Shown: positions 13,301 to 26,243, counted from the first letter of the stretch. The stretch is 64,000 bases of DNA from Holothuria scabra (GCA_037179385.1 CM074196.1:29533986-29597985), one strand, 5' to 3'. Notes: generated from the sequence alone by a model not told the origin. Made by a program: numbers and translations.

Positions 13301-14736
13301 CTTTTTTCAGTCATTCGTTCCACGGCACCTGAAAAAATAGCACGTATGCTAATACTCGGTGTAACGGACTGAGGAAAGCGATGCATGTGTTCCCGTACAT
13401 AAACATTATCCTGCTTTCAATAAATTACAGGGAGTATATCTAAAATCTTTTCAGTGCAGATATGATGGTATTTTACTGATATCAAACAAGTCGGTAATAT
13501 ATTGAATCTGACGATTCGAACCATGTTCAACTGCTTTTTTGCAGTGTGACTGTAAAATTGGTCGATGGAGGTGGAAGGTTTTTTTTTTGAAAGGTGATGT
13601 TCGACATTTACCTAGTTCCTTCTGTCATGTATTTCCGCTACAATATAACGCATGTTGGGAAGCGGGTTGAACAGAATTTGTGAGGATTCTACGATAATGC
13701 AACAGTTTATAGGCCTACACATTTTCATTTTTGACCATTTTTAAGTGACATTTTGAGTTGAAATATCTTAAATATATCTTGAAGAAGATTTAAAGGGTAC
13801 TACAACAAAGCAGTGGTTACAATTAATGTAAGTCAAATAACATATGGAGAAGTTACCTATAAATAATTTTGAACAATGCGGTACTCTAAGTTTTAAGTAT
13901 TGTGTATATAATTTAAAAATATTGTCTGGTTGTAAATTTTAAAAACCAAATTGAATGTTTAATTTCTCACACATGAAACAGAAGGCATGGGGTTGCCTTA
14001 TCGATCGTTTGACTGAACAGCATGGAATGGAATCATATGGATTTTGAAAAATTGGTGAATTTCATGAACCAAACTATGGCTACAAGATAATATGTTTTGC
14101 AACTTGGAAAGCTTTTTTTAGAGATATCTTAAAATAACTTTAAATTTCTTAGAATCCATTTCTTGCGTTTCGGAATTATGAAGTTCTTTGGAATCCCTCT
14201 TCCTCAAATCACCGAATCCTTGAATGTAAATTTTTCAGTCTTCATCCGAGTTTTTCATTTTTTCCAAACTCATCCCCAATAAATATATAGTTCACTGTAA
14301 CCTGGATAAATTTGTACAAAAATTAATTCATTAACTGTAATAGTAAAATTCAAAATTTCGGAAGAAACGGGGGCTATTGAAATTTAGTATCAAATATTTG
14401 ACTAGCCTTGCTGAAACTGAACTACATATGTTCATTTTCAAGCAAATTGTTATTTCAATTTGACACCAAGTACATTTTCATCAAGATAGGCCTACAGATT
14501 TCCAAGGAAGCTAAATTGAATATGTTGTTTGCGCATGCGTAAGTTGACCTTTCTATTGGTATCAACTAAAACAGAAGCATGAGTAAATTGTATTAATAAA
14601 AAAAATTCGGGAGCAAGAACCTCTTTTCGAACAAAACTGAGTCTCATAGGCTAAATAAGGCTTGATAATATCCTTGTTCCCAAGGCACTCTCAAACTAAA
14701 GGAAACTGCACACCCAAAGATCAGACTTTTTTAAAA
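13301..14736. other. noncoding, nothing recognised
   Basis: A/T-rich; no gene or clear repeat seen. TAGGCCTA octamers at 13710 and 14487. Confidence 0.5.
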
Positions 14737-14997
14737 TCCATGTTTAAAGTCAAGAGTAGTCCACCAAACTTTTTTGTAGCCACAGCTAAATATCACAATT
14801 TTCTTCTTACTTCTCTTCAAAGAATCTTTCATAATATTTTATGACTTCAATGTCGTATATTCAAGGTGAACCAAGCAGTTATTTATAGTAAATTTCACGT
14901 CTTATGAGGAAAATGGTGTCACATGACTCTAAACAGCCAATCTAAAATCTGGACAACCTACTACACTATTTCAAGTTCAGGTGACTGTTTTGCTCTT
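14737..14997 (+). mobile_element. Rep-E copy 1
   Basis: Aligns over its length with the 242-bp insertion at 28277..28518, including CCACCAAACTT near the left end, AACCAAGCAGTTATTT in the middle and CCTACTACACTA near the right end. The ends carry AGAGTAGTC and GACTG..GCTCTT, a short imperfect inverted repeat. Noncoding. Confidence 0.65.
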
Positions 14998-16279
14998 TAT
15001 AAAATGATTTACAAGTTTTGAAATGTTAGAGGGGTATGCTTAACCTGTTAACGTTATGATAAAATTTGCATTATAATTCGAGTTATGGTTCTCGAGATAT
15101 GAGCATTTAAAGTTGTCACATTTTCAACAAAAATTGACCTCAAAGCAAGTACATATGAAACTTTTCATTTGTCACAGGGAGGTCCTATCCCTATTAACTC
15201 CATCCTTATAACACAACATTCTAAAAACCAAAGTAAAGGAAACATTCCATGTCAATGTGGACAACTGACACAACTTCTACCATGAAAGTACTTCCGTGCA
15301 TCTACTATATACCCTCAAAGAGCTTTTGGGACACAAATTTGAGGAATTCATTTACTGATATATCTAGAAACAGATGTCTGATTGAATGGAAGCCTCACCA
15401 CACTGTGTAGATTTGGTTTCTCTTTCACACATGAAAATAAAATTTGCTTAAACTTCCCATGTAAGGAATATTTCAATTTACTAGTTCCGCAAGGTGATGT
15501 CACATGAAATTTGCGGAAAACACATGGGCGTCGATTTGAGTTTTAAAATTGGGGAAAAATGCGAGCTACTCAGTCCCATAACCATATCTTAACTGCGTCC
15601 CCGTCTTGCACCGCATCCGTTTTATTTGGTTGCAGCAGAAGGGAGCCTAAATCTAATAGTAACCAGCGTGACAGCAAAAATCAAGACTCGGCACTACTTT
15701 GCCATGACGGCAGATTAAACTAGACGTTGTACAAGTAAAAAGGCAATTAATACCCAACCCAAGGCCCAGATTTGCTCGTACGAATCCTCTTTATATTTGG
15801 GATGGATTAAAAACGAATATTTGAAAAAATCCGAACCCTTTTGGAAGATGTTGGAATGATGACGTGTTAGATCATATATACCCAAAGATTTAAAGAGTGT
15901 GCGCATGGGCAGACGAATGTCGTGGCTCGCATTTTGAGAAATATTTCAATGCTGACTATAGTCGATTGGTGACTACCTCTTCTTCGACAACCGTAAAGAC
16001 ACACCTTATCAGTGGTTACGCTTTCAGTGCTCGAAATATATCCACATGGACCATTCATGTCCTCTTGGTGTCCACTTGACAGTTCCACCGTCGTTCCAGG
16101 GTGAGGAGTTGGGGTAATCCTATGCTTTTGTGTCGAAGGTTTGTGCGCTGTTCAGTCAGCATGGGAGCTGCCCCTTCTGCGAAGAAGAAGCCTTTACTGA
16201 CTTACAAAGCATCATAAAATTGTCGCACAGCTCTTTTGGCAAATCTACGTGGGCTTGATGTTTAATTTGTAAGGACCCT
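14998..16279. other. noncoding; weak repeat near 15.75 to 15.92 kb
   Basis: No gene seen. The stretch 15760..15920 has weak block similarity to about 55150..55300 (GGATGGATT, GTGCGCATG), possibly an old interspersed repeat. Confidence 0.4.
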
Positions 16280-16485
16280 GACCGCGTGTTTGGTCTAAAG
16301 GTAATAACATCCGCCTCTCACGCGGAAGGCCCGGGTTCGCTTCCCAGGTCGAGTCATACCAAAGACTCTAAAAAGGAACCTACTGCCGTTGTGCGTGATT
16401 CTCCGCATAAGCAATGGAGTAGGGAAAACAAGCCAGGGAGCCACAACTGGCAAAAAGGCCGTGGCCGGCTCGACTTGAACCAGTA
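16280..16485 (+). mobile_element. SINE-1 copy 1, tRNA-Glu-like head
   Basis: The head resembles a tRNA. TTGGTCTAAAGG fits the A box and GGGTTCGCTTCCC fits the B box of an RNA polymerase III promoter. Between them, TCCGC-CTCTCAC-GCGGA folds as a perfect anticodon stem with CTC, the tRNA-Glu anticodon. The T-stem is imperfect and the tRNA runs on into a body, so this is a SINE and not a tRNA gene. The body (TCATACCAAAGACT..., CATAAGCAATGGAGTAGGGA..., GGCTCGACTTGAACCA) recurs in six other places in the window. Confidence 0.85.
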
Positions 16486-16711
16486 GTTCAACTGACTCCG
16501 TCGAAAGTGTCTTTGAGATGTTTTCTTTGGTAAAGTCACATTGAATTGGTGTCGTTAAAATGAAATCTTCCACACCTTATTCTGCGTCAAATCAATGCAT
16601 AGGTTTATACTGCCTTTAAAAGAGCAAATATATATGCTACTCAGTATATAATACGGTAGATCGATTAAAGTATTAAATTTAACAAAGAATTTCCTAAACG
16701 AGGAACCCCTT

Positions 16712-16945
16712 GAGGTTAGGTTAGATGGATCTTTACGGCCCAGTTTCCAACCAATTGGTTCGAGTCGAGTCGGCTACGGATGTTTGTCAGTTGTGACTAA
16801 CTGGCTGGTTTCCCTACTCCATTTCTCATTCTGAGCACCAAGACCAATGACAGCAGGGTCACTTTTTAAAGCCTTCGGTATGACCCGGTCAGGACTGAAA
16901 CTCCCGACCTCCCTACTGGAAGTCGAAACCCTTGAAGATGTCCAT
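16712..16945 (-). mobile_element. SINE-1 copy 2
   Basis: Reverse-strand copy with a degenerate tRNA-like head (B-box-like GGAGTTTCAGTCC), the common body and a tail with CCAATTGGTTGGAAACTGGG. It shows the 3' tail that copy 1 lacks. Confidence 0.8.
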
Positions 16946-18748
16946 TCTGGTGTCATATTCTTTCCATATAAACATCACGGATAGCAGGACACGGCGTCAT
17001 TGAGATCGTACGAACTATTGTGCGTAGTACGCAAAGAACGCACAATATTATTTCATTCATGTACTTATGCAGCATGTCATTACATGAAAATTTCCTGATG
17101 ACGTGCGAGACGTCGGTACGTAAATTCTATATTTGTTCTATTCTGAGATGTGTCGGTAGCCCTAATTACACATAATGTGACACGCATGGACCAACATGTG
17201 AGGCAGGTAACGTACAAAACAAATTACTTTATAATTTCTTTCGGAGACAGTCCAACAAAATGAATGGTTCAGACTCAAACTTGGTTTTTTCTAATACAAA
17301 ACACAAACTTAATCTAATCATTTTGGCAGAAGGTTTACTCAATTCATATGTTATTTGTTGAGATATCAACTGCGATGGTTAAACATTACCGTACTTCTCC
17401 TTACTGCTTTATGAAGTTACCTCGTTGGAACTTTTGTGCAGATTTTGATAAAAATGTGACAAACACAGCTTTCGATTTTTCGCGAAACATTGGAATCGAA
17501 TGAAACTTTCATTATTAGATTAGATTCGTACAATCGACATAAAAATTAATTTAGGTTTCCAGACTATTCTTTTTTCAGTCATTTTGTTCGTTACAATCAT
17601 AACGACTTCTCATCCCTTTTACTTCATTGTTAGGAAAGGGTCACAGAACTGGAACGTGAACATCAGATACAACCAAACTTTGATGCCATGCTAGAAAAGG
17701 TATAATTCTGTAAGACAATTGTTCTGGTGCTATCTTTATGAAAAAGACAAAATAAAGTTGGGACACAGGATGTTTACATTTAAAATTTGAAGGTTTCAGC
17801 TGGACAATTCAAATAAAACAAACGTGGTCAGCTTGAGAAAGGAAAGATAAAATTTCATATTTTCAATTTTCCAAATCTCGCTTTCATGTCATGCTAGCTG
17901 CCGACTTTTATGATGTTAGGCTACAGGACTTTGTGAAAAGGTCAAAATAATAAATTTGGGATGAAGAATTTGAAAATTTCATATGTTGAAAATTTAAATA
18001 AGAAATTTCTTTTTATATAGTTTAATATGATGGAAAATTCGGTCATTGTTCTTTGAATGGACATTTACACGACGAGCCAGCTAGTCTACACGACAACCTA
18101 CCACGTTAGACCTGGTTCGTGTTTAGACTGTGGTGACAGGCCAAAGGGTGCCTGTTATAACTCAGTTAATGATAATGGTGCAGAATTATTGCAAGAAATG
18201 TGCAAAAAAACTTCGATTGCCTCTGTAATAATTATCAAACAACAACGAGTTTTCTCTTCCCCAAGATATTTCTTATTATGTATTATGTTCCACGATTTGT
18301 GTTTATTACTGTTGCTCGTGTATCAAAATTTCAAAAAAATATACTATCGACGGGTTTTCTCATTTCACTGAATATTCATATTCTTATAAAATATTCAAGT
18401 ATAAAGGAATCGGTGGGAAATTTTCTAGCTTTCTTTTTGGAATAAGCGTCTCACAGTTACAGCATTCATAACACAGAAAGGTCCAAATGCTGTGGAAGGT
18501 ATATAGATCCAGCACATTGGAGGCGCTATGGTATTCGCTATGGTATTTTGATAGGGGAGCAAAGCTCGAGATGAGTGCTCTTCTTTTCTTTTTCCTTCCT
18601 TTCCTTCTCTTTCCACATTGCCTTTCAAATATGGGGGCGTTCTTCCCCATGCCCCCACCTGACACCACCCCGATCCAGCATAAGTACTATACATCTTTAT
18701 GGCTTGCGTCACAATCTTTGATAAGCATGTTCATTTTCCTTTTTAAAA
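16946..18748. other. noncoding, nothing recognised
   Basis: No convincing coding segment. Overlapping open frames at 18384..18825 lie on both strands in a pyrimidine-rich stretch and lack domains. Confidence 0.45.
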
Positions 18749-18838
18749 GTCCTCCCGACCCTCTGGAAAAGGGCCTTTCGACGAAACCAAACTTAAAACT
18801 GCTCCCCAAAGAAGTTACATCCTGAACGGTCCTTCGGC
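18749..18838 (+). repeat. Rep-F copy 1
   Basis: Shares CCTCCCGACCCTCTGG...GGGC..TTCG.CGAAACCAAA and a following GAAG..TTAC block with copies at 21619, 37001 (minus) and 60143. Short noncoding interspersed repeat. Confidence 0.7.
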
Positions 18839-19353
18839 GTATACGTTTTGAAGAGCTTCCAATGGTACGATGATTCTACTTCTCAAATGTAAGCATCCCT
18901 GAATCACAAAATTAGCATTGTTTTAAGTGATTACAGTTGAATAAGTCATTTCTACAAGTAATTTGAAATGAAGATCACTTATAAGTTATGGTGGTGTTAA
19001 CCAATTCTTTCAAAAGCGATCAGATTTTTTCTTACGGAAGCATAATGCCTTTTTTGATAAGACCACTCTTATGTTCCTGTTTTTATGTAGCAACATTTGA
19101 GACACTAAATTTTTGCTCCATGGTCTGAGATGGTAATATGAGCTTGAGACACGTGAAAAAAATTAATACAGTAATTAAACAAAGAAATAATGTCAGTTAC
19201 AGGTTTTAAGTTCAATTGAAGAGATGCGTCAAAGGGGAGCAGGAAGAACAATTAGAACAATTCTAATCATCATCCCGGAATAATAAACTTGAATTTAGTG
19301 AATGAACAATTAGAGCAAATCTAGGACAGAAAATAAGACGATTTTTAAAAAGG
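18839..19353. other. noncoding, nothing recognised
   Basis: A/T-rich; no feature seen. Confidence 0.5.
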
Positions 19354-19880
19354 CAAGAGCAGTCATCTCAACTTGAAGTTGTGAAGTAGACTGTCCTGTT
19401 TCATGATTGGCTCTTAAGAGTCATGTGACAACATCTTTTCTCCTGAAATGTAGCCTTTGTCAAGGCTTTTCGTCCAACTATTATCTCGTTCATTTAATTT
19501 ACATTGTACCACAGTACGATTATACGATAATAGGCACATCTCTTTCAACCTTCATATCGAATCTGCGCAGCCTGCATGCACGACCGTATTGATCTACCCG
19601 GCGTAACGATTTCCAGGGGGTGTTACACAAAGGAGGTAACAGCCAGTGTGTTTCCAGAGGGAGGGATGGAAGTTGAACGAAATCCGCCGGAAAGACTCCA
19701 CAAATGCCACCTCAAATGGGAAATTTACTGCTTGGTTTACCCTAAATATGCCGCATTGAAGTCTTATAATATGATAAAATATAGTTTGAATAGAAATAAG
19801 ATAAAAATTGTAAGATTTAGCTGTTGATTCAAATTTAGTTGGGACTGCTTTTGACCTTAAACCACTGGTCACATTAACTG
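19354..19880 (-). mobile_element. Rep-E copy 2, interrupted
   Basis: Reverse-strand copy in two parts, about 19354..19450 and 19700..19880, matching the right and left halves of the 28277..28518 element. The 250 bp between them is unrelated, so this copy was itself interrupted or rearranged. The terminal blocks AAGAGCAGTCATC and GACTGCTTTTGACC form the imperfect inverted repeat. Confidence 0.6.
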
Positions 19881-21353
19881 TTGCCAATACTTTTGTAATT
19901 AAGTGTATGATATGTGTTTCTTAAAATGAATGGCATAAAATCCCTTTCTTGTCAAAAATATCCTAACATCTTAAACCAGCTTGTCTGATTTAATTTATAT
20001 TTTATTATTTATCTGCCCTGAACGGTGTAACACTGACGTCATAAAAGCGAGAGTGTCACCTCATGCTGGACGGCAAAGTAGTTATTTACAAGATATTCAT
20101 TTCGTCATAATATATACAGTTTCTTCAGAAGGGGAACTTTTTGAAGAGAAAGATTGTAATAGCAGTATGAATAAGAAATCTCATTCTCATTAAGAAGAGT
20201 TCATTACGAGTGTAAGACCTACGTATGACTGCAGTAAGAAATTTGATATCCACCTAAATAGCGGCGTCACGTGTACGGCCTCTTTTCAAACTCAACGAAT
20301 TGTACATTTGGTGTCCCTCATTTCCCACTGAAACTAATTAAACACACAAGAAGACTTACTATGTTCCAATTAATATGAGAGTTTCACCACGTTAGCGTAA
20401 GTGTAATCATTTACTTTCAATTAAGTTTGACCGTTCTTCTCCAAGTCATTACAATAAAGTGGACAAACAGCTTGACGTAAGAACACGTCATAGACTCCCC
20501 ATGAAAAACAATAACTACTGCTTTGGAAAATATGTCGAGTTCTTACACATGTTCATGAAATCTCCATCTAAACTCATATGAATCTTTCTAAAGTGTTGAA
20601 TTTATGAATGTTATTCAGAAACACGATTCCACATTTGGCTCAAGTTTCACTCGTTGTGATAGAGAATATCTTTATGTCATTTTAAGTTTTTATCTACCTT
20701 GCTATCCCTCTACCACCGGCATCGATAGAGGATAATCTAATCTGAAAGAGTCAAATAAGAATTATTTAAGTCCTTCCGACTTTGATCGTTGACATTTTTT
20801 TCACAGATTTTTATTAGCAAGGAAGCATTCGTGTATTCATATGTAGTTTAAGACGTGTGTGACAAAAAACCCTTTCCTGACATCACAACTTTCGGGTTAA
20901 ACCCCTCATATGAGAAAGGCTTTAACATTTTGGCTAAGGCTCATCAGCTTCATGAATATTTTTTCTTTTTGTCTAAGCCAAATAGGAGGTGGGGCTCCTT
21001 CAAACAAAAGCTGTCAGTAGGAAATAAACATTTGCCCACGGCTGGCTTTTTAATGTAACACATTGTCAATACTAATTTGCTATAGAGGCTTTTCACATGA
21101 CGTCATAATACTCTCCGGCGGCCATGTTGGAATACGTGTAACTACGTAGTAAACCATACGGGACGCGCACGCTCGTTAAATTTGTATACACCGTGCATGT
21201 CGCAGTGCACACTGTGCAGTGCGTTCGGCACAAAGCCACGTGTATTTGGCATGAATGTCCTCCAGCATGGCGGTTCAGTGACGCAATTGCAAAGCCTCTA
21301 TACAGTGGCTGCAAAGGCACAACATCACTTCTCTTTTTGAGAGTGAATTTCCT
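19881..21353. other. noncoding, nothing recognised
   Basis: No gene-like segment. Open frames 19981..20193 and 20855..21058 have no domain or splice context. Confidence 0.45.
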
Positions 21354-21468
21354 GGTGCTCCGCATAAGCAATGGAGTGAGGAAAACAAGCCAGTGAGCCA
21401 CGTCTGGAAAAAGGCCGTTTCCGGCTCGACTTGAACCAATTGGTTGGAAACTGGGTCGTAAAACTACA
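21354..21468 (+). mobile_element. SINE-1 copy 3 (5' truncated)
   Basis: Only the 3' half is present: GCTCCGCATAAGCAATGGAG, GGCTCGACTTGAACC and the CCAATTGGTTGGAAACTGGG tail. 5' truncation is typical of target-primed SINE insertion. Confidence 0.8.
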
Positions 21469-21618
21469 CTTAATGTAATTTGTCATAGACATATGACAAC
21501 ATGCCTCCGGCCCTATTCCTTGATTCTGGCGGCATCCCTGCAACCAGCAATCTTTGAATGGAGTAATATCTTGCTTAGTAACTGTAAATTATAAGCTAGT
21601 CATAATTCTTTCTCTAAA

Positions 21619-21760
21619 GTCCTCCCAACCCTCTGGCAAAGGGCCGTTCGGCGAAACCAAAACTTTCACTGCTTCCCGAAGAAGCTATTACGTCCACCGA
21701 ATGACAATACGTGACCAAACTCACGGCCCTCAGACCATTTACGTCATTGGTCTGTCATCA
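21619..21760 (+). repeat. Rep-F copy 2
   Basis: The longest forward copy of the family. After the GGCAAAGGGCCGTTCGGCG hairpin-like block it continues through ACAATACGTGACCAA, matching the inverted copy at 37.0 kb. Confidence 0.75.
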
Positions 21761-21821
21761 TAATACGTGGAAGGAAACAATGTACAATAAGCAACTGTTC
21801 GGTTAGAAGGATTAGCCCGAT

Positions 21822-22020
21822 CTTTATTAAAGGCCCAATTTTCTAACCCAAACATTACCAATTCTCCTAACCTTCTTACTTAAGCCACTCCCACAGTTGT
21901 CTGAGATTCATCCTCATACAAGCACAATCTCAATTTATTGCTTCATGGTGAGTATAAAAAACTTACTGTGTATAATCAAACCCCTCTCAGTAAAGTTCAT
22001 GCTGTGTAATATAAGCTTTG
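21822..22020 (+). repeat. Rep-G copy 1
   Basis: Matches 49406..49608 in opposite orientation, from AAAGGCCCA through CCAATTCTCCTAACCTTCTT to TAATATAAGCTTTG. No end repeats could be defined. Confidence 0.75.
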
Positions 22021-24111
22021 GTACTTTGCATTGTTTGAATTGACAGTCAATCAAAAACCTGAGCCAATTGAGAATTTCTGTTACCCCATACCAGAAGTGC
22101 AGTTTGGTGTGAGAGGATTGACCCTTTAAGTTAGTTAGGTTTATGAGGTTTTACAGCTTGATCCCTAATCAGTTGGTTTAAATTTGGCCGAACACGATTT
22201 TTTTCGAGTTAGTGGTCTTTATTAGGTGCCTTCATTGGTGAGTATTCAGGCATTTTCAAAAAAATTGCCAGGGTTCAATTGATTGCTGTTCTGGGGGAGG
22301 GGTTTAAGGGAAGGAATGTCGTTCTCTCTTTGGAAATTTTGACACATCATTGTCATGCATATTCATGAAGACTTCGATGAATGAGGAAACAATGGCCTGC
22401 TTATTAGTCTACGATCAAGAACCCATCAAAATGACAAAGAAAGGAAAACGATAAGTCTTCAATCTGATTAGATCATATCTCAATTTTGATGCCATTCCTA
22501 CTCTTTTCCTTTCTCCATATTTAATTCCAAGGTATTATGACTTTCCTAGCGGTCCATATGGACCACGTTAATACAAATCGCTGAACACAGAAAAGCAGGT
22601 TCCCGTAGGGCTGGCGCATGGCGTTCAGCAGAAAACAATTGGATAAACCGTTTCATAGAACGAAGAGGGGTACATTTCACTTAGCGGTAGTCAGGTAGTG
22701 ACTTTGACTCGAGCATTTTCCCCAGCCGGGCCATAAGAATCGTGCTTTTTAATGACAATCTAATTTAATAGTAGATATAGTAATAAGAGGGAGGCGGGGG
22801 CTGGGGACTGGGAGCAGGAGGCCCCACACCACATATATTTCGGCGAAAATTAGGGCAGTATGTGAAAATTTTTCGTGTGCCATTTTGAAAAAAAACCCGC
22901 TATTTTAGGTGTATTTTGCATTGCAAGGTTGGGTAATGGGGGTGTAACCCCCCACTCTCCCGTGGCCTGCTCTGAATTCGTCAACTGGGGTAATTCTCCT
23001 TAACATACAAACGCTGCCACTGATTACAAAATCATTTTAAAGAATATATTTCATCCATCATACACCCTTCAATTAAGCTAAAACAGAAGCTACATTGTTT
23101 CTTCTTAAAGTAAATAAGATAGTGTCAAGCGTCGAAAATTAAATCGACTAAATGCGGTATTTTGGAAATTTCTTCGAACTGAAAGAGGTAGTAATAGTAA
23201 TCTGCACATAACTTGTTTGTAACTTAAATCTTCAGTGGATGTCTGTTTTAAACTCATTTTGTATACTTTTCTCCAAATTTTTCCAGGTTAAAAAAAGATA
23301 AGAGATAAATTTATTCTTTTGAATGGGATTGTCAAATAATTTTAGCTATTGTTCATATGAAAAGTAAAAAGACGTTTTTGTGAAAAGCTTGACCAAAGCC
23401 AACCTTGTTTAGTAATATACGACATCATACTGTCTTACTGTAGAAGCCTGCTGTAACAAATAGCAGCATATCACGTGAAAAAAAAATTAAGCACTTCTGC
23501 ATAACATGTAAACAACGTGCAAGACCATTTTCCTAATTCAATTTGATGTTATTTCCCAAAAAATATCCTCTCAAATTTCCAGTCTAGCTCAGTTATAAAT
23601 AAAACATTAATCACTTTTGTCCCTACAATGAGGAGACGCTTACTTCTGGGCTCTTAGATATTCTTTGAGTTACAAATTTCTTGAATATAGTTACCCAAAA
23701 ATATTCTGTTAATGATCACGTAGGCATTGATTTCTTTGTGTAGGTTATGTTACAATATTGTACAAATTATGCATTTTTACCGCTACTGTGAATTTTAGAT
23801 AAAGAAATATCGTTCTGTAGGAATATATTTAATTTACAATTATGCACTCAACGACAGACAGTTAAGCTTTTCAAAACCTCCGCCGAGTAAGTCATCATTG
23901 CTTGTTGGAGGAAGTATATCTTACGTCAGCAGTTCTCAAATTACCATATGTCAGAAACAGCAAATGAAATAATTTATTTAACACGAGTGAAGAATAATAT
24001 ACAACGTCAAAAGTCACATGGATTGCGCCTCCCCTTCTAAAATAGTGAAGAATCCACACCGGATTCATGTGAATGTGGAATATACCAACAGAAATCCTAT
24101 GCAAAAGTGGG
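22021..24111. other. noncoding; Rep-L piece and G/C-run patch
   Basis: About 22030..22110 resembles the Rep-L sequence at 2.9 kb. 22780..22970 has GGGAGGCGGGGGC and GGGGGTGTAACCCCCCAC blocks like those at Rep-K ends. Nothing coding is seen. Confidence 0.4.
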
Positions 24112-24443
24112 TAGAGCATATTGCACGGTAAATTGTCGCTACCATACGTGTGAAAAAAGCACACCAAGATGGCTGTCTACCATGATTTTTGTGGGAAAGT
24201 TTGGACTTGCGCAATAGATTTTGCAAGAAAGTTGAAATATTTTTGAAATATGGCAAGGTAAGGTCAAAATCACTTCACGTATTGCAGAAATATGATATTC
24301 TCTCCCACTCAAGTTTAACTTCTGTTTAAAATATAACAGAATGGTCGTCAAATCAGACGATTTGTGTTTCACGGCCGCCATCTTGGTGCGCCTTTTTTGT
24401 CCCAGTCGGTGGCAACATATGGGCGTACACGTTACATGCTCTG
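24112..24443. mobile_element. Rep-C copy 2
   Basis: The best-preserved copy. It is bounded by AGAGCAT and ATGCTCT. The inner arms TTGTCGCTACC...GCACACCAAGATGGC and GCCATCTTGGTGCGCC...GTGGCAA are inverted. Open frames on both strands here are by-products of the inverted repeat. Confidence 0.8.
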
Positions 24444-25392
24444 TCCATATATATATATGTACGTGGAAATACCACTTTAAGGTACCACTTTTTGCAGAAC
24501 GCGATATATTTGTAAAAGTCTCTTCATTCCAAAGACTCTCAAAATGGTGTTCACGTGCAGACTTCACCATCTTTTCCTCAATCCTGGATACAGCCGATCC
24601 GATTCGAGGTATTCCTTATCCGTCCACCCCATTCCTCTCCTCTCATTGTGATTTTTTTTGGGGGGGGGGTCAAGTTCCCTCGACTCTCTGACGGAAAGTC
24701 AAGGGGTGACACCAGACCTTTATCCTCGAACGAGTTCTACTTTACAATACTTCAATGAAGCGGCATAAAACTAAGCTGGCTCACCCTCTGAACTTGACAC
24801 CTATACAGCATAGGGGAACCACGTATGGTTCCCTCTAGATTTTTGCTGTTGAGAAGTCGACCGTAGGCTGATATAATATAAAGAACACATTAATAACGAA
24901 GAAAATCCCTTTTCGTCTTAACTCTTAGGTACATCCTCTTTTATTTTAGAATGCGTAAATGTATGGTGACGTACTGATAAATTTCCAAAATATAGGCAAT
25001 TTATTTCAAAAATGGAAAATTCACGATCACGTATCCGTTTACACGTACGAATGGCAGGCAATTCAAATAACGTTTATATTTGGTAGTGTTTGGTTAAGAT
25101 ATAAGCTTTTGTATCTTATTTAAAGACACAATCGGAATTCGCCAAAAGGATATGATACATGGCATTACCTTACTTTGAATGTGTTCTGAAAGTGGTGTAA
25201 GGTGTTGACAATGGTCTCACCTCTATTGTGAGAGGATAATCCTTCTTAAGGCAATTGGGCAGGTTGATTGGCCGGGAGGGTCTGATTGGATTACTCGGGT
25301 GTAAACCATCAATACTAGGAAAATTATCTTCAAAGCAATTGGAGAAATTGTTAGGCCGGAAAGGCCTGATCGGATTATTTGGGTTTATATCA
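24444..25392. other. noncoding; T8-G10 run and a duplicated segment next to the Penelope-like remnant
   Basis: 24652..24669 is a T-run followed by a G-run. 25225..25310 and 25315..25395 are two imperfect direct copies of a roughly 85-bp segment (AATTGG..AG..TTG..GGCCGG, TCTGAT/CTGATCGGATTA, GGGT). They abut the 3' end of the Penelope-like coding remnant and may be its tail. Confidence 0.45.
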
Positions 25393-26243
25393 TCAGCAAG
25401 CTTGTAAGTCGCTCCTGATGTTCAAGCCGAAAGGCGATGTGGTGTTGAGATTGAGTCCCCAGAAATTTTCTTTAGCTTTTCTAGCTTTGTCAGTCGGTTC
25501 ATGTGTCGTTTTGGTCGATAGCAATGACCCGCACATTTTTGATAGAATGAGCCAAATTGAAATGGTTTGCAACAGGTTGTTCAATTTTGGTTTTAATTGC
25601 TGACCTGTGCTGTGTCATTCTCATTCGAAGAGTATTTTTAGATTCTCCGACATACTGCACACCACATAAATTGCAGTATATGAGATAAATGACATTTTTG
25701 GAAAGTCAATTTCTTTCTTGTCTGATTTGGAAGGTGCGTGCATTTAGATTGCTTTGGAAGCCTTTTGTGGAATCAACCAGGGCGCACGTCTTGCAGTTGG
25801 AAGGGCAAGGTGAACAACCAAAATTTTCGTTGTTTTCCTCGACTGAGGCCTTGTCCTGGAATTTTGCCCGAACCAAAATGCCCCGTAAATTTGAGGGCCG
25901 CTTGAAGGCAACAACGGGGGGTTGGGGAAAGATAGACCTTAGGCGATCGGTGCTCTGAAGTGTGGGCATATGTTTTTTGATGAATTTGGCCAGTGGTGGT
26001 AGACCGGGATGGTACTCAGTTACCAACGGCACTCGGAATTGCGCTGACGAGTTTTGTACGTCAGAGTTTGCGAGCGAGGGGTTTCTTTTGCTTTTTTGAT
26101 GGCATTTTCAATTGAACCCCGAAAATACTGCCGGTTACTGAGGTAACCAGATAGTTCCTTTGCCCGAGTGTCAAAAGACTCAGAGGAACAGATCCGTTAA
26201 TGCGGAGTGCTTGACTGTGCGGAATGTTTTTGGTGCAGTGCAT
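25393..26243 (-). pseudogene. Penelope-like element remnant: RT C-terminal part plus GIY-YIG endonuclease
   Basis: Reading down the minus strand, a reverse-transcriptase thumb-like region appears first: IPHSQALRI at about 26235, then, with frame changes, a GQRNYL/IFGVQL stretch. Next comes a 108-codon open part (26032..25706) with KRPSNLRGILVRAK and a Cys cluster GCSPCPSNCKTC. After a TGA, the frame continues as a GIY-YIG nuclease core (25705..25502): NVIYLIYCNLCGVQYVGES, then LRMRMTQHRSAI and EQPVANHFN. A frameshift then leads to the end, KAKENFWGLNLNTTSPFGLN (ends 25393). RT followed by GIY-YIG is the Penelope-like layout. At least one stop and two or more frameshifts show it is dead. Confidence 0.8.

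Noticed and set aside
16290..16350. Functional tRNA-Glu gene
   Set aside because: A and B boxes and anticodon stem are good, but the acceptor and T stems do not close and the sequence continues into a repeated SINE body.
18487..18825. 112-codon ATG frame
   Set aside because: Pyrimidine-rich stretch, overlapped by two minus-strand frames and ending in Rep-F; no domain.
24139..24691. 143- and 116-codon frames on opposite strands
   Set aside because: Both run through the inverted repeat of Rep-C and have no domain.
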